Assembly (NCBI RefSeq): GCF_001661915.1
Contig: NZ_LYWY01000039.1
Span: 1 to 64,000 of the forward strand
Reading direction: 5' to 3'
DNA from: Croceicoccus pelagius
GTDB lineage: Bacteria; Pseudomonadota; Alphaproteobacteria; Sphingomonadales; Sphingomonadaceae
DNA length: 64,000 nt
The position numbers and the translations under genes were made by a program. Below are positions 43,630 through 54,279 of the stretch, piece after piece; position 1 is the first letter of the stretch; each line of letters begins with the position of its first letter. Under the pieces are notes generated by a model. The model was given only the letters and a program-made list of their open reading frames with translations. It had not been told where the DNA came from and made no database searches.

Positions 43630-46600
43630 TCAGTGCAGTCCCGCCGGGCGGCGCAGGTCCAGCGTCATCGGAAATTCTCCCCCGTGTTCTTCAGGCGGCA
43701 CGTCGACCTTGCCCGGCGTATGCCCGTGGTCCTGAAAGCGCGCCTTGCGGCGGCTCTCGGCCTCGTAACTGTTGACCGGAACATCATCATACGCGCGTCC
43801 ACCCGGGTGTGCCACATGATAGACACAACCCCCCAGCGAGCGATTGTTCCACGTATCGAACACATCGAAGGTAAGCGGTGCATCAGCGCCGAGGAGCGGA
43901 TGGAGGCACGATGGCGGTGCCCATGCCTTGTATCGCACGCCGCCCACGGCCTCTCCGGGCCTGCCGGTGGGGTGCATGGGAACCCGCCTGCCGTTGCAGC
44001 CGATGACGTGCCTGCCGGGGGTAAGCCCCTTGGCACGCACCTGAAGCCGCTCGGTGCTGGAATCGACATAACGCACCGTCCCGCCGATCGCGCCGGTTTC
44101 GCCCAGCACGTTCCACGGTTCGAGCGCATGGGCGATTTCGAGCACGACGCCCCCGGCCTCGATAGTGCCGTGGGTGGGGAAGCGGAACTGGCGCTGCGCC
44201 TCGAACCACTGCGGGTCGAAGTCGTAGCCTGCGTGGCGCAGGTCGGACAGGACTTCGAGGAAATCGGTCCAGCAATGGTGTTCCAGCAGGAACCGGTCGT
44301 GCAGCGATGTGCCCCAGCGCACGAGGCTGCCGTCCTGCGGTTCGCGCCAGAACCACGCCAGGAGGGCGCGCAGGAGCAGCTGCTGCGCCACGCTCATCTT
44401 CGCGTCTGGCGGCATCTCGAACCCACGGAATTCGACAAGGCCGAGGCGGCCGGTCGGACCGTCGGGCGAATAGAGCTTGTCGATGCAGATTTCGGTGCGG
44501 TGCGTATTGCCCGTCACGTCGACCAGCATGTTGCGGAAGAGCAGGTCCACGATCCACGGGAATTGCGGCGGTTCGCCCGGCGGGGGAACCTGCGCCAGCG
44601 CGATCTCCAGCTCGTAAAGGCTGTCGTGCCGCGCTTCGTCGATACGCGGGGCCTGGCTGGTTGGGCCGATGAACAGGCCCGAAAACAGGTAGGACAGCGA
44701 GGGATGCCGCTGCCAGTAGAGGACGAAGCTTTTCAGCAAGTCCGGGCGGCGGATGAAGGGGCTGTCGGGGAACGTCGCCCCGCCCATGACAAGGTGGTTG
44801 CCCCCGCCGGTGCCGACCGAACGCCCGTCGACCATGAATTTGTCCGCTGTCAGCCCGACTTCGCGGGCGTCTTCGTAAAGGCCCTCGGTCACCTCCACCA
44901 GTTCGCGCCAAGATCGCGTGGGGTGGATGTTCACCTCGATCACGCCGGGGTCGGGCGTGACTTTCAGCACTTGCACGCGCGGGTCGGGCGGGGGCGGATA
45001 GCCTTCGATGCGGACCGGCATCTGCAGCTTTTCGGCCACGGCCTCTATCTCGGCGACGAGTTCGAGGAAATCCTCCATCGCTTCGAGTGGCGGCACGAAG
45101 ACCGACAGATAGGTGCCGCGCGGCTCCACCGTCATGGCGGTGCGGACGGCGCCCGCGATGATCTCCTGTTCCACGCGGTCCTGATGCGCGGCACCAGCGG
45201 TTTCGACGCGCTCGAACCGCTGGTCGCCGGTGCCTTCGGCCTTGCGTTCGATCTTCTCAGCCTCGACCTTTCGGGCCTGTTCCCGGTAATCGGCGAGCGG
45301 TGCCTGCGCATCGGTTTCGACGCGCGGGTGGATGTAGGGATATTCGGACTTGGGCACCCACGGCAGCGCGCCCAGCGGAAGGCGATAGCCCAGCGCGGAA
45401 TCGCCGGGCACCGCGGTCAGCTTGCCCTTGCGGACGGTCCACTGCTCCGACTTCCAGCGCGGACCCCTGGCGGGCTTGGCCTGCGGGCTTTGCGCTTTCG
45501 TGCTGGTGGTCTCTTCCCGCTGGATCGGCAGGACATAGCCTACGGGCGTCGACAGGCCGCGCGTGAAGGTGCGAACGATGCGTTCGCGTTCTTCGGGATC
45601 GTCGATCTTGGGATCGCCCGGTTCGACGTTGACCGGCAGTTCGCCTTCCCGCTCGATCCACTTTTCGGGATCTTCGAAGACGGGCTGGACGTAGTCGCCC
45701 TCGACGCCCAGCTGCCTGGCCGCTTCGGCAAGAAACCGGCCCGCCGCTTGAGCGTCCAGCGTCGCTTCCGCATCCTCGTCAGGGTCGACGGCGATGAGAT
45801 CGGGATTCGACCACAGCGGCTTGCCGTCCTTGCGCCAATAGAGCGTGTAGCCCCAGCGCGGCAGGCTTTCGCCCGGATACCATTTGCCCTGTCCGTGGTG
45901 CAGCAATGCACCGGGCGCGAAACGCGTACGCAGCTTCCGGATCAGCTTGTCAGCGTATTTCGCCTTCGTGGGCCCGACGGCATCGCCGTTCCATTCGCCA
46001 GCTTCCGGATCGTCGGCGGCAACGAAAGTCGGCTCGCCCCCCATCGTCAACCGGCAGTCCTGCGCGACGAGATCCTCGTCCACCTTGTCGCCCAGCGCCA
46101 GCAGCGCTTCCCAGCGATTGTCGGTGAACGGCTTGGTGATGCGCACCGCCTCGTGCACGCGGTCCACGCTCATCGCGAAGTGGAAGTCGACCTCGGCCGG
46201 TTCGGCAAGGCCGGTGATCGGCGCGGCGGAGCGGAAGTGCGGGGCGGCGGCCAGCGGGATGTGCCCTTCGCCCGCGAAAAGGCCCGAAGTCGGGTCCAGC
46301 CCGATCCAGCCCGCACCGGGGATGAAAACCTCGCACCATGCGTGAAGGTCGGTAAAGTCGGCTTCCGGCCCCTTTGGCCCTTCGACCGGTTCGACATCGG
46401 CCTTCATCTGGATCAGGTAGCCCGAGACGAAACGCGCGGCATAGCCCAAGCGGCGCAGCAGGTTGACCATCAGCCAGCCGGTATCGCGGCACGATCCAGT
46501 GCCGAGGTTAAGCGTCTCTTCCGGCGTCTGCACGCCCGGCTCCATCCGGACGACGTAGCCGATCTTCTGTTCCAGCGCCCGGTTCACCGCGACGAAGAAG

Positions 46601-47025
46601 TCGATCGTCCGGCCCTTCCAGCCGGAAAATTCGTTCACGAGGCTTTCGAACCTGTCGCCCGCCGGTTCGGCTTCGAAATAGGAGGCCAGTTCTTCCTTGA
46701 GGTCCGCTTCGTAGGTAAAGGGCACTTCCTCGGCGCTTTCCTCCACGAAGAAGTCGAAGGGGTTGATCACGGTGAGGTCCGCGATCAGGTCCACCTCTAT
46801 CGAAAAGTGGGTCACGCGCTCTGGAAAGACGATGCGGGCCAGCCAGTTGCCGTGGGGGTCCTGCTGCCAGTTGAGGAAGTGGCCCGCCGGTTCGATCTTC
46901 AGCGAATAGTTGGGGATCGCGGTGCGGCTGTGCGGTGCGGGTCGCAATCGGACGACCTGCGGACCCAACTGGACCGGCCGATCGTAAGTATAGCGAGTGG
47001 CGTGGTGTAAGGCTGCGCGGATCAT
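43630..47025 (-). CDS. large transglutaminase-like/DUF2126 protein
   Basis: A 1131-aa protein, first gene of the operon. Residues 1-100 form the BTLCP N-terminal beta domain; the transglutaminase core has C179 ([13 protein letters not shown]), H228 (DLHAWCEVF) and D244 ([18 protein letters not shown]). The C-terminal three-quarters is the DUF2126 domain, with [54 protein letters not shown] and WRNR-like [25 protein letters not shown] at the end. The domain pair is conserved in many proteobacteria but has no proven reaction; a role in peptide or isopeptide modification with the ATP-grasp partner is inferred. ATG 47025 is the natural start. Confidence 0.9.
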   Translation of the reverse strand: MIRAALHHATRYTYDRPVQLGPQVVRLRPAPHSRTAIPNYSLKIEPAGHFLNWQQDPHGNWLARIVFPERVTHFSIEVDLIADLTVINPFDFFVEESAEEVPFTYEADLKEELASYFEAEPAGDRFESLVNEFSGWKGRTIDFFVAVNRALEQKIGYVVRMEPGVQTPEETLNLGTGSCRDTGWLMVNLLRRLGYAARFVSGYLIQMKADVEPVEGPKGPEADFTDLHAWCEVFIPGAGWIGLDPTSGLFAGEGHIPLAAAPHFRSAAPITGLAEPAEVDFHFAMSVDRVHEAVRITKPFTDNRWEALLALGDKVDEDLVAQDCRLTMGGEPTFVAADDPEAGEWNGDAVGPTKAKYADKLIRKLRTRFAPGALLHHGQGKWYPGESLPRWGYTLYWRKDGKPLWSNPDLIAVDPDEDAEATLDAQAAGRFLAEAARQLGVEGDYVQPVFEDPEKWIEREGELPVNVEPGDPKIDDPEERERIVRTFTRGLSTPVGYVLPIQREETTSTKAQSPQAKPARGPRWKSEQWTVRKGKLTAVPGDSALGYRLPLGALPWVPKSEYPYIHPRVETDAQAPLADYREQARKVEAEKIERKAEGTGDQRFERVETAGAAHQDRVEQEIIAGAVRTAMTVEPRGTYLSVFVPPLEAMEDFLELVAEIEAVAEKLQMPVRIEGYPPPPDPRVQVLKVTPDPGVIEVNIHPTRSWRELVEVTEGLYEDAREVGLTADKFMVDGRSVGTGGGNHLVMGGATFPDSPFIRRPDLLKSFVLYWQRHPSLSYLFSGLFIGPTSQAPRIDEARHDSLYELEIALAQVPPPGEPPQFPWIVDLLFRNMLVDVTGNTHRTEICIDKLYSPDGPTGRLGLVEFRGFEMPPDAKMSVAQQLLLRALLAWFWREPQDGSLVRWGTSLHDRFLLEHHCWTDFLEVLSDLRHAGYDFDPQWFEAQRQFRFPTHGTIEAGGVVLEIAHALEPWNVLGETGAIGGTVRYVDSSTERLQVRAKGLTPGRHVIGCNGRRVPMHPTGRPGEAVGGVRYKAWAPPSCLHPLLGADAPLTFDVFDTWNNRSLGGCVYHVAHPGGRAYDDVPVNSYEAESRRKARFQDHGHTPGKVDVPPEEHGGEFPMTLDLRRPAGLH

Positions 47026-47129
47026 GGTCGTGACTAACGCACGGTTCTTGCTGCAATGCAACATTCTTGCGTTTGCGATCGGGGTCAAGTCTGTGCCACG
47101 CGGGCGCGGGTGATAATTGAAGGAATATT

Positions 47130-50100
47130 ATGACGCAGGGCAGCTGGCATTTCTGGATCGACCGGGGCGGCACTTTCACGGATGTGGTGGCGCTGTCGCC
47201 GGAAGGCGGGATCGAAACGCGCAAGTTGCTGTCCGAACATCCCGAACGCTACCGCGACGCCGCGATTCAGGGAATCCGCGACGTTCTGGGTGTGGAGGCG
47301 GGGGCGGACCTGCCGTCGGAGCGGATCGCGGCGGTCAAGATGGGCACGACGGTTGCCACCAACGCCCTGCTGGAACGGGCGGGCGAGAAAGTCGCGCTGA
47401 TCGTCACGCGCGGATTCCGCGACGTCCTGCGCATCGGATACCAGAACCGCCCGCGCCTTTTCGACCGGCACATCGTCCTGCCCGACCGGCTGGAATCCCT
47501 GGTGATCGAGGCGGACGAGCGCGTCGATGCACACGGCAAGGTTCTGACGCCGCTGAACGAAGCGGCGGTGCGGGCCGAACTGAAGGCTGCGCGTGAAGCG
47601 GGCTGCACGGCAGCGGCGGTGGTGCTGATGCACGGCTATCGCCACACCGCGCACGAGGCGCGGATCGCCGAGATCGCCGCCGAGGTCGGCTTCACACAGG
47701 TTTCGGCCAGCCACATGGTCAGCCCGGTGATGAAGATCGTCGGGCGCGGGGATACCACGCTGGTCGATGCCTATCTCTCGCCGGTGCTGGACCGTTATGT
47801 CGCGCAAGTGACCGACGCGCTGGGCGGCGAAGTGCCGCTGGCGTTCATGCAGTCGAACGGCGGGCTGGCAGGCGCGGCGCAGTTCCGGGGGCGCGATGCG
47901 ATCCTGTCCGGGCCTGCGGGCGGCATCGTCGGCATGGTGGAAACGGGGCGCGAGGCGGGCTTCGACCGCCTGATCGGCTTCGACATGGGCGGGACCAGCA
48001 CCGATGTGTCGCACTATGCCGGAGAGCTGGAGCGCGTGAACGAAACGGTCGTGGCGGGCGTGCGTTTGCGCGTGCCGATGCTGTCGATCGATACCATCGC
48101 GGCGGGCGGCGGGTCGATCTGCCGGTTCGACGGCACGCGCCTTCGCGTCGGTCCGGAAAGCGCGGGCGCGGACCCGGGGCCTGCCTGCTATCGCCGAGGC
48201 GGGCCGCTGACCGTTACCGACTGCAACGTCATGCTGGGCAAGCTGCGCTCCGATTGTTTCCCCGCATTGTTCGGCGACGACGGGCAGCAACCGCTCGACG
48301 CCGAAGTCGTGCGCGCCAGGTTCGCCGAGCTTGCCGAGGAAGTCGCTGCCGCGGGCCTGCCGCGCAAAACGGGCGAGGAACTGGCCGAGGGTTTCCTTGC
48401 CATCGCGGTCGACGCCATGGCCAATGCGATCAAGAAGATCTCGGTCGCGCAAGGGCACGACGTCTCGACTTACGCGCTGTCCTGCTTCGGCGGGGCGGGC
48501 GGTCAACACGCCTGCCTCGTCGCCGATGCGCTGGGCATGGATACGGTACTGCTGCATCCGCTGGCGGGCCTGCTTTCGGCCTATGGCATCGGGCTTACCG
48601 ACCAGCGGATCGTGAAGCAGCAGGCGATCGAACGGCGTGTCGACGAAGGCGGGCTGGACGCGGCGGAGAAGGCGATGGGCGCCTTGCGTACAGAGGCCGG
48701 GAGCGAAATCGAGAGCCACGGCTTCGACACCGGCGCGATGCAGGTGCGGCGCAGGCTCATGGTTCGCTATCTCGGCACCGATACCGCACTCGAAGTCGCG
48801 TTCGGCAGCGAGGCGGAGGTGCGCGCAGAGTTCGAGGCGCTCTACCGCCAGCGCTTCACTTTCATCTCGAAAGCGCCGCTGGTGGTCGAGGCCGCGCAGG
48901 TAGAGCTTGTGGTGCCATCCAACCGCCCGTCGGCCAGCGTAGGGGCAGAGCACGAGCCGCAGGATACTCGCACCGTGCCCGTTTTCGCTGGCGGTGAGAC
49001 ACGCGATGCGAGCCTGATGCCGCGTGCCGCGCTTGGCATCGACCAGCCGCTGACCGGCCCCGCGATCCTTTATGACGACACCGGCACAATCGTCGTCGAA
49101 CCCGGCTGGCAGGCGCTACGCCGCGCATCGGGCGATATCGTGCTGACCCGCGTGACCCCGCGTGAGAATGCCAGCATCGGCACCGCGCTGGACCCCGTGC
49201 GGCTGGAAATCTTCAACAACCTGTTCATGGCGATTGCCGAACAGATGGGGCAGGCGCTGCAGAACACGGCGCTTTCGGTGAACATCAAGGAGCGGCTCGA
49301 CTTTTCCTGCGCGCTGTTCGACGGCGACGGCGCGCTGATCGCCAATGCGCCGCACATGCCGGTGCACTTGGGGTCGATGGGCGACAGCGTCCGCGCGGTG
49401 CGGGACAAGGCGCTCGATACCGACCGGCTGGCTGATGGCAACGCGTGGTTGGTCAACAATCCCTATTGCGGGGGTACGCATTTGCCCGACCTTACCGTCG
49501 TCATGCCGGTGTTCGAGGGGGGCGAATGCCGCTTCTGGGTCGCGGCGCGCGGGCATCATGCCGACATCGGCGGCACCACCCCTGGATCGATGCCGCCTGA
49601 TAGCCGCACGCTGGACGAAGAAGGCGTGCTGTTCGACAGCTTCCTGCTGGTCGAAGGCGGCGGGCTGCGCGAGGAAGCCTTGCGCGCCGAACTGGCCAAG
49701 GGCGCCTATCCCGCCCGCGATCCAGACCGGAACGTGGGCGACCTTACCGCCCAGATCGCGGCCTGCGCGCGCGGGGCGGCGGACATTCACCGCATGGTGG
49801 GCGAGTTCGGTTTGGAAGTGGTGGAGGCCTATATGCACCACGTTCAGGCCAACGCGGCCGAAGCGGTGCGCCGCGTGCTGGACCGTTTGCCCGACGGCAG
49901 CTTCACCTATCCGCTGGACGCCGGCACGCAGATCACCGTTGGCCTTGCCATCGACCGCGAAGCCCGTTCGGCCCGCATCGATTTCACCGGCACCAGCGTA
50001 CAACAGCCCAACAATTTCAACGCCCCGCCCGCGATCTGCCGCGCCGCGACACTTTACGTCATGCGCACGCTGATCGACGAAGACATCCCGATGAACGACG

Positions 50101-50717
50101 GGTGCCTCTGGCCGGTCGAACTGGTCATTCCCGAAGGCTCGATGCTTGCCCCGCACCATCCCGCCGCAGTGGTTGCGGGCAATGTCGAGACGAGCCAGGT
50201 CATCACCGATGCACTTTATGGTGCGTGCAAAGCGTTGGCGGGCGCGCAGGGGACGATGAACAACTTCACTTTCGGCAACGCGCGTTACCAGTATTACGAA
50301 ACGATCTGCGGCGGATCGGGCGCGGGGCCGGATTTCGACGGGACCAGCGCGGTGCAAACGCACATGACGAACTCGCGCCTCACCGACCCCGAAGTGCTGG
50401 AATGGCGCTTTCCCGTGCTGCTGGAAGCGTTTTCGATCCGTGAGGGTTCGGGCGGGGCAGGGCGGCATTCGGGCGGCGACGGCGTCGTGCGGCGTATCCG
50501 GTTTCTCGAGGATATGACCGCGACGATCCTGTCCAACCGCCGCGTCGTGCCGCCGTTCGGTTTGAACGGAGGAGAGCCGGGCGCGCTCGGCATCAACCGC
50601 GTGGAGCGTGCGGACGGCAGAACGCTATCGGTGCCCTCGACCGGAAGTGTGGAGATGAAACCCGGCGACGTATTCGTGATCGAGACGCCGGGCGGGGGCG
50701 GGTTCGGCAAGGCGTGA
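47130..50717 (+). CDS. 5-oxoprolinase/hydantoinase (fused HyuA-HyuB)
   Basis: A 1195-aa single-chain enzyme joining the A and B subunits, like eukaryotic OPLAH. It opens 5-oxoproline or a related lactam with ATP, giving glutamate. The N-terminal actin-like half has [46 protein letters not shown] and [18 protein letters not shown]. The B half starts at about 685 ([21 protein letters not shown]) and has [25 protein letters not shown] and [20 protein letters not shown] precedes the ATG by 7 bases. It is divergent from the transglutaminase operon across 104 bp. Confidence 0.92.
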   Translation: MTQGSWHFWIDRGGTFTDVVALSPEGGIETRKLLSEHPERYRDAAIQGIRDVLGVEAGADLPSERIAAVKMGTTVATNALLERAGEKVALIVTRGFRDVLRIGYQNRPRLFDRHIVLPDRLESLVIEADERVDAHGKVLTPLNEAAVRAELKAAREAGCTAAAVVLMHGYRHTAHEARIAEIAAEVGFTQVSASHMVSPVMKIVGRGDTTLVDAYLSPVLDRYVAQVTDALGGEVPLAFMQSNGGLAGAAQFRGRDAILSGPAGGIVGMVETGREAGFDRLIGFDMGGTSTDVSHYAGELERVNETVVAGVRLRVPMLSIDTIAAGGGSICRFDGTRLRVGPESAGADPGPACYRRGGPLTVTDCNVMLGKLRSDCFPALFGDDGQQPLDAEVVRARFAELAEEVAAAGLPRKTGEELAEGFLAIAVDAMANAIKKISVAQGHDVSTYALSCFGGAGGQHACLVADALGMDTVLLHPLAGLLSAYGIGLTDQRIVKQQAIERRVDEGGLDAAEKAMGALRTEAGSEIESHGFDTGAMQVRRRLMVRYLGTDTALEVAFGSEAEVRAEFEALYRQRFTFISKAPLVVEAAQVELVVPSNRPSASVGAEHEPQDTRTVPVFAGGETRDASLMPRAALGIDQPLTGPAILYDDTGTIVVEPGWQALRRASGDIVLTRVTPRENASIGTALDPVRLEIFNNLFMAIAEQMGQALQNTALSVNIKERLDFSCALFDGDGALIANAPHMPVHLGSMGDSVRAVRDKALDTDRLADGNAWLVNNPYCGGTHLPDLTVVMPVFEGGECRFWVAARGHHADIGGTTPGSMPPDSRTLDEEGVLFDSFLLVEGGGLREEALRAELAKGAYPARDPDRNVGDLTAQIAACARGAADIHRMVGEFGLEVVEAYMHHVQANAAEAVRRVLDRLPDGSFTYPLDAGTQITVGLAIDREARSARIDFTGTSVQQPNNFNAPPAICRAATLYVMRTLIDEDIPMNDGCLWPVELVIPEGSMLAPHHPAAVVAGNVETSQVITDALYGACKALAGAQGTMNNFTFGNARYQYYETICGGSGAGPDFDGTSAVQTHMTNSRLTDPEVLEWRFPVLLEAFSIREGSGGAGRHSGGDGVVRRIRFLEDMTATILSNRRVVPPFGLNGGEPGALGINRVERADGRTLSVPSTGSVEMKPGDVFVIETPGGGGFGKA

Positions 50718-50757
50718 GCGATACCCGTCCGGTGTAACGTGCCAGTCGGCAAGGTAA

Positions 50758-50786
50758 TTGACGTATCGTCACGCTCCCCCTAGCGC
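50758..50786 (+). promoter_or_regulatory. possible promoter with TGACG/CGTCA dyad
   Basis: TTGACG (50758-50763) and TAGCGC (50781-50786) are spaced by 17 bp, and a small inverted repeat TGACG-TAT-CGTCA (50759-50771) overlaps the -35 box. The following gene starts 22 bp downstream with GGGAGG before it. Weak -10 match. Confidence 0.35.
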
Positions 50787-50808
50787 TCGGGCAAAGGGAG
50801 GCTGAAGG

Positions 50809-51531
50809 ATGACGGAGACTACCGGCAGGCGTGCGCTGCTTGTCCATGCCCATTCCGAAAGCGATTCCTTCGTGGCCGCCATGCGCGACACGATTGCTGG
50901 CGCGCTGACGGACGACGGGTGGGAGATCGATCATTCCGACCTCTATGCGATGGGCTTCAACCCCGTGCTTTCGCCCGCTGACTTCACCGAGCGGCGCGAC
51001 GCCGACCACCTGACTTACGCACTGGAACAGCGGAACGGGTACGAGACCGGCACTTTGGCGCCCGACATCATGGCCGAAATCGCCAAGGTCCAGGCCGCCA
51101 GCCTGATCGTCTTCACTTTTCCGGTGTTCTGGTTCTCGGTTCCCGCGATCCTCAAAGGCTGGATCGACCGCACCTTCGTGTCGGGCCTGTTCTATCGCGG
51201 GCGCGGAATCTATGGTGCGGGCGGCATGACCGGTAAAAAAGCTTTCGCCGCGTTCAGCCTCGGCGGGCGTGAGCATATGTTCGGCCCCGGCTCGATCCAC
51301 GGAGAGCTGGAAACGGGGATGCTGCGCCATTTCCTGCAGGGCAGCCTCGGCTATGTCGGGATGGACGTGATCGAGCCGTTCGTGGCCTATCACACGCCCT
51401 ACCTGCCGATAGAGGACCGGACCGCCGCGCTGGACGCCTTGCGCGATCAGGTCCGCGATCTGGATGCCCGCGCGGTGCTGCCGATGCCGGACCTTGGCAA
51501 GTTCGACAAAACTTTCGCGCCACTCGGCTGA
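50809..51531 (+). CDS. flavodoxin-fold NAD(P)H dehydrogenase (quinone)
   Basis: A 240-aa NQO1/WrbA-like flavoprotein reducing quinones or similar acceptors by two electrons. The N-terminus LLVHAHSESDSFVAAM binds the FMN/FAD phosphate. LIVFTFPVFWFSVPAILKGWIDRTFVSGLFYRG is the family signature, and GMTGKKAFAAFSLGG follows. It is transcribed alone and convergent with the acyl-CoA dehydrogenase; a Fis-type HTH remnant lies between them. It may protect against quinones made from aromatic compounds. Confidence 0.9.
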   Translation: MTETTGRRALLVHAHSESDSFVAAMRDTIAGALTDDGWEIDHSDLYAMGFNPVLSPADFTERRDADHLTYALEQRNGYETGTLAPDIMAEIAKVQAASLIVFTFPVFWFSVPAILKGWIDRTFVSGLFYRGRGIYGAGGMTGKKAFAAFSLGGREHMFGPGSIHGELETGMLRHFLQGSLGYVGMDVIEPFVAYHTPYLPIEDRTAALDALRDQVRDLDARAVLPMPDLGKFDKTFAPLG

Positions 51532-51532
51532 T

Positions 51533-51664
51533 CTGCCGGATTCCGGCGGAAAGCGTCGTCTTGTCGCAGTCGCGCGCGCAGACGGCGACGTGGCGGGGGC
51601 GGCAAGACTGCTGGACCTGACGAGGCGGCAGATCGACTACCGCCCCGGGGCGCGCAACGTCTGA
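51533..51664 (+). pseudogene. orphan Fis-type HTH tail (regulator remnant 1)
   Basis: The frame ending at 51664 reads RRLVAVARADGDVAGAARLL then DLTRRQIDYRPGARNV. This has the pattern of the C-terminal Fis-like helix-turn-helix of NtrC-type regulators (AL.rA.GNvs.AARlLGlTRrqlqYR). No start codon or AAA+ domain is attached; it follows straight on from the quinone-reductase stop in a different frame, and its stop touches the stop of the convergent acyl-CoA dehydrogenase. Likely a decayed regulator end. Confidence 0.6.
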
Positions 51665-53422
51665 TCAGAACAAGTCTGCGGGAAGCGCCATGACCGGGTC
51701 CGGCCCCGCCGCAATGGCCGCTTCCAGTGCGCCTGCCTGCGGCAGGATATGGGCGGCGTAGAAGTTCGCGAGCGCGAGGTTGCGCGTCTTCGTCGCCTCG
51801 TCGCCGTGTTCCAGCGAGGCAGCGGCCATCCGAACCCACATCCACCCCATCGACGCGATCGCGAAGAGACGCAGGTAGTTCACCGCAGCCGAACCCATCG
51901 CATCGATAGAGGTGTCGGCCTGCACCGCCGCGCTTGCCTTGCGCAGCGACGCAAGGGCCGCGCGGGCAGCGGGCAGCAGCGATGCTTCAAGCTCGCTCGC
52001 GCCTTCGCCCAAATCCGCCTCGATCCGGCCCAAATAGCTGGCCAGCGGCGCGCCGCCCGCCATCGTCACCTTGCGCGTGACGAGGTCCATCGCCTGCACG
52101 CCGTTGGTGCCTTCGTAAATCTGCGTAATGCGGGCATCGCGGACGAACTGCTCCATTCCCGCTTCCCAGATATAGCCGTGGCCGCCGAAGACCTGCTGCG
52201 CGTTGACGGCGGTTTCGAAGCCCATGTCGGTAAAGGCGGCCTTTACCACCGGCGTCAGAATTGCGACATCGGCGTTGGCGGCGGCGCGGGTCGCATCGTC
52301 GGGGTGACGGGCGGCGACGTCCATGCGGATCGCGGTCCACGCCGCCAGCGCGCGGGCCGGTTCGACGAAGCTGCGACCCATCAGGATCATGCGGCGCACA
52401 TCGGCGTGGTTGATGATCGGGGCAGGGCCGGTGCCATCGGGCCCGCGTCCCTGCAGGCGTTCGTGGGCATAGGCGACCGCATTTTGCACCGCGATTTCGG
52501 CAACGCCGAGGCCCTGAATACCGACGTAGAGGCGTTCGGCGTTCATCATCGTGAACATGGCATTCAAACCGCGCCCCGGTTCGCCGATCAGCCAGCCGGT
52601 GGCATCGTCGTAATTCATCACGCAAGTGGGCTGCGCGTGGATGCCCATCTTGTGTTCCAGCGCCGCGGCGGACACGCCGTTTTCGCCGGTGACGTTGCCG
52701 TCATCATCGGTCATGAGCTTGGGCACGAGGAAAAGGCTGATCCCTTTCACCCCCGGCGCCGCATCGGGCAGGCGCGCAAGGACGAGGTGGATGATGTTGT
52801 TGCCGAAATCCTGATCGCCCGACGAGATAAAGATCTTCGTGCCAGTCACCTTGTAGCTGCCGTCGCCGACCGGCACCGCCTTGGTGCGCAGAAGGCCCAG
52901 ATCGGTGCCGGCGTGTGCTTCGGTCAGCGCCATCGCGCCGCACCATTCGCCGGTGGTCAGCTTCGGCAGATACTTTGCCTTCAGTTCTTCGCTGCCGTGT
53001 TCGGCCAGCGCTTCGGACGCGCCGCGCGTCAGGCCGGGGAACAGGCCGAAGGACATGTTTGCCGACGACACCATTTCGTCCAGCATGATCTGGAAAGCGC
53101 GGGGCAGGCCCTGGCCTTCGTAGTCAGGTTCTCCCGAAAGCGCGCCCCAGCCGCCCTCGACAAAGGCGTGGTAGGCATCGGCGAACCCGTCTGCCGTCGT
53201 CACCTTGCCATCAGCCAGCGTCGCGCCCTGCCGGTCGCCCGACTGGTTCAGCGGCAGCAGCTGCTGGGCGCAGAAGCGGCCCGCCATCGACAGCAGTTCC
53301 TCGCCGAATTCGGCCGATACGTCTTCGCACCCCGGAAGGGCGGCGACCTCTGCGTCGAAATCGACGACGTGGTCGAGGATGAAGCGCATCGAGCGGACGG
53401 GCGGTTCGTACTGGATCGGCAT
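51665..53422 (-). CDS. acyl-CoA dehydrogenase with C-terminal extension
   Basis: A 585-aa FAD-dependent acyl-CoA dehydrogenase of the long form with an additional C-terminal helical domain (as in DMSP/3-methylmercaptopropionyl-CoA or medium/long-chain FadE5-like enzymes). ALTEAHAGTDLGLLRTKA is the first signature, KIFISSGDQD, then NAERLYVGIQGLG and QQVFGGHGYIWEAGMEQFVRDARITQIYEGTNGVQAMDL with the FAD-binding region and likely catalytic Glu. It introduces the first double bond in an acyl-CoA, giving electrons to ETF. It is divergent from a TetR gene that probably represses it. Confidence 0.92.
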   Translation of the reverse strand: MPIQYEPPVRSMRFILDHVVDFDAEVAALPGCEDVSAEFGEELLSMAGRFCAQQLLPLNQSGDRQGATLADGKVTTADGFADAYHAFVEGGWGALSGEPDYEGQGLPRAFQIMLDEMVSSANMSFGLFPGLTRGASEALAEHGSEELKAKYLPKLTTGEWCGAMALTEAHAGTDLGLLRTKAVPVGDGSYKVTGTKIFISSGDQDFGNNIIHLVLARLPDAAPGVKGISLFLVPKLMTDDDGNVTGENGVSAAALEHKMGIHAQPTCVMNYDDATGWLIGEPGRGLNAMFTMMNAERLYVGIQGLGVAEIAVQNAVAYAHERLQGRGPDGTGPAPIINHADVRRMILMGRSFVEPARALAAWTAIRMDVAARHPDDATRAAANADVAILTPVVKAAFTDMGFETAVNAQQVFGGHGYIWEAGMEQFVRDARITQIYEGTNGVQAMDLVTRKVTMAGGAPLASYLGRIEADLGEGASELEASLLPAARAALASLRKASAAVQADTSIDAMGSAAVNYLRLFAIASMGWMWVRMAAASLEHGDEATKTRNLALANFYAAHILPQAGALEAAIAAGPDPVMALPADLF

Positions 53423-53470
53423 GGGAAATCCTCTGCGTCGGAATCGGCTGGTGCGAGTGTTCGCGCGTTA

Positions 53471-53490
53471 TGTATCGAACGATCGTTACA
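53471..53490. promoter_or_regulatory. 20-bp dyad between acyl-CoA dehydrogenase and its TetR
   Basis: The half-sites TGTATCGAAC and TGTAACGATC (other strand) agree at 8 of 10 positions; the region also holds a perfect AACGATCGTT palindrome (53478-53487). It lies about 50 bp from each of the two divergent starts, as expected for a TetR operator controlling both. Confidence 0.6.
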
Positions 53491-53537
53491 ATCAAGTGAG
53501 TGCAGGGCTTGCCAGCGGGCCCCATGGGCGCTTACGC

Positions 53538-54134
53538 ATGGACATCATGAGTAGGGGGCCGCGCAAAGGCGCGAAATCACAGGGGGATACGGCGACCCGA
53601 GAGGCCGAAGTCGTTGCCGCGGCGGCCGAACTTTTCGCGCGGGACGGCTATGCCGGAACCAGCATCCGCGACATTGGGGAGAAAGTGGGCCTGCTGGGCG
53701 GCTCGCTCTACTACTACATCCGGTCGAAGGAGGCGCTGTTTGTTCGCATCCACGACGATGCCTTGCAGACCGCCGAAGACCGCATCCGCGCCGCGATCGA
53801 GGGCGTGACCGACCCGAACGCACGGTTGGCCACGGCGTGCCGCACGCTGCTGGCAATCCAGCTCGATCCCAATTCGCTGACGACGCCGTTGATGAACGAC
53901 TTTCGTTCAGTGCCCGGCAACGTGCGCGAGCAACTGGTCGAACGCCGCGACGCCTTCGAGGACCTGTTCCGCGACCTCGTCCGCGAAGCGAGCCTGCCTG
54001 CCGGTGTTGACCGGGAGGTCTATCGCATCCTGCTGCTCACCACGCTAAACAGCGCGGCAAGCTGGTACCGGCCCGGCCGACTGTCGCTGGACGAAGTGGC
54101 GCAGCAGATCCTGCGCACGTATTCCATTACCTGA
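53538..54134 (+). CDS. TetR/AcrR family transcriptional regulator
   Basis: A 198-aa regulator with HTH TREAEVVAAAAELFARDGYAGTSIRDIGEKVGLLGGSLYYYIRSKEALFVRI (about 20-72). The GSLYYYIRSKE form and the C-terminal KstR2-like helical domain are common in regulators of acyl-CoA metabolism. It is divergent from the acyl-CoA dehydrogenase gene, with a dyad between them, so repression relieved by an acyl-CoA is the likely mode. ATG at 53547 (MSRGPRK) is another possible start. Confidence 0.88.
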   Translation: MDIMSRGPRKGAKSQGDTATREAEVVAAAAELFARDGYAGTSIRDIGEKVGLLGGSLYYYIRSKEALFVRIHDDALQTAEDRIRAAIEGVTDPNARLATACRTLLAIQLDPNSLTTPLMNDFRSVPGNVREQLVERRDAFEDLFRDLVREASLPAGVDREVYRILLLTTLNSAASWYRPGRLSLDEVAQQILRTYSIT

Positions 54135-54244
54135 CCGGCAGCCGCGCCGCACTGGACCGGCTCGACGGCAATATCAGCCAGGCCGCCCGCGCCATCGGCA
54201 TGACCCGCGCGCAGGTTCAGTACTCGAAAAAGAAGAACGGCTGA
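54131..54244 (+). pseudogene. orphan Fis-type HTH tail (regulator remnant 2)
   Basis: The frame ending at 54244 reads LTGSRAALDRLDGNISQAA then RAIGMTRAQVQYSKKKNG. It has the core pattern of a Fis/NtrC C-terminal helix-turn-helix (GNISQAARAIGMTRAQVQY). It starts within the stop of the TetR gene, has no ATG or upstream domain, and ends 33 bp before lysR. It differs in sequence from remnant 1, so it is not a recent copy. Confidence 0.6.
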
Positions 54245-54264
54245 TCTTGCCGCCGACTTGGGCT

Positions 54265-54279
54265 ATAGGTTTTTCCTAT
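54265..54279. promoter_or_regulatory. ATAGG-TTTTT-CCTAT inverted repeat over the lysR start
   Basis: Perfect 5-bp arms around five T, whose last two bases are the first two of the lysR ATG. The same design, TCATAGA-TTTTT-TCTATGA, occurs before ivd (55166-55184). The AT-rich centre with ATAG/CTAT ends matches the general LysR-type site, so autorepression by this site is likely. Confidence 0.6.

Noticed and set aside
43486-47010. An 1174-codon open frame on the plus strand opposite the large transglutaminase gene
   Set aside because: It is a shadow of GC-rich coding sequence on the other strand. The minus-strand frame has clear transglutaminase and DUF2126 motifs, while this one shows none and reads as Arg/His/Asp-rich noise.
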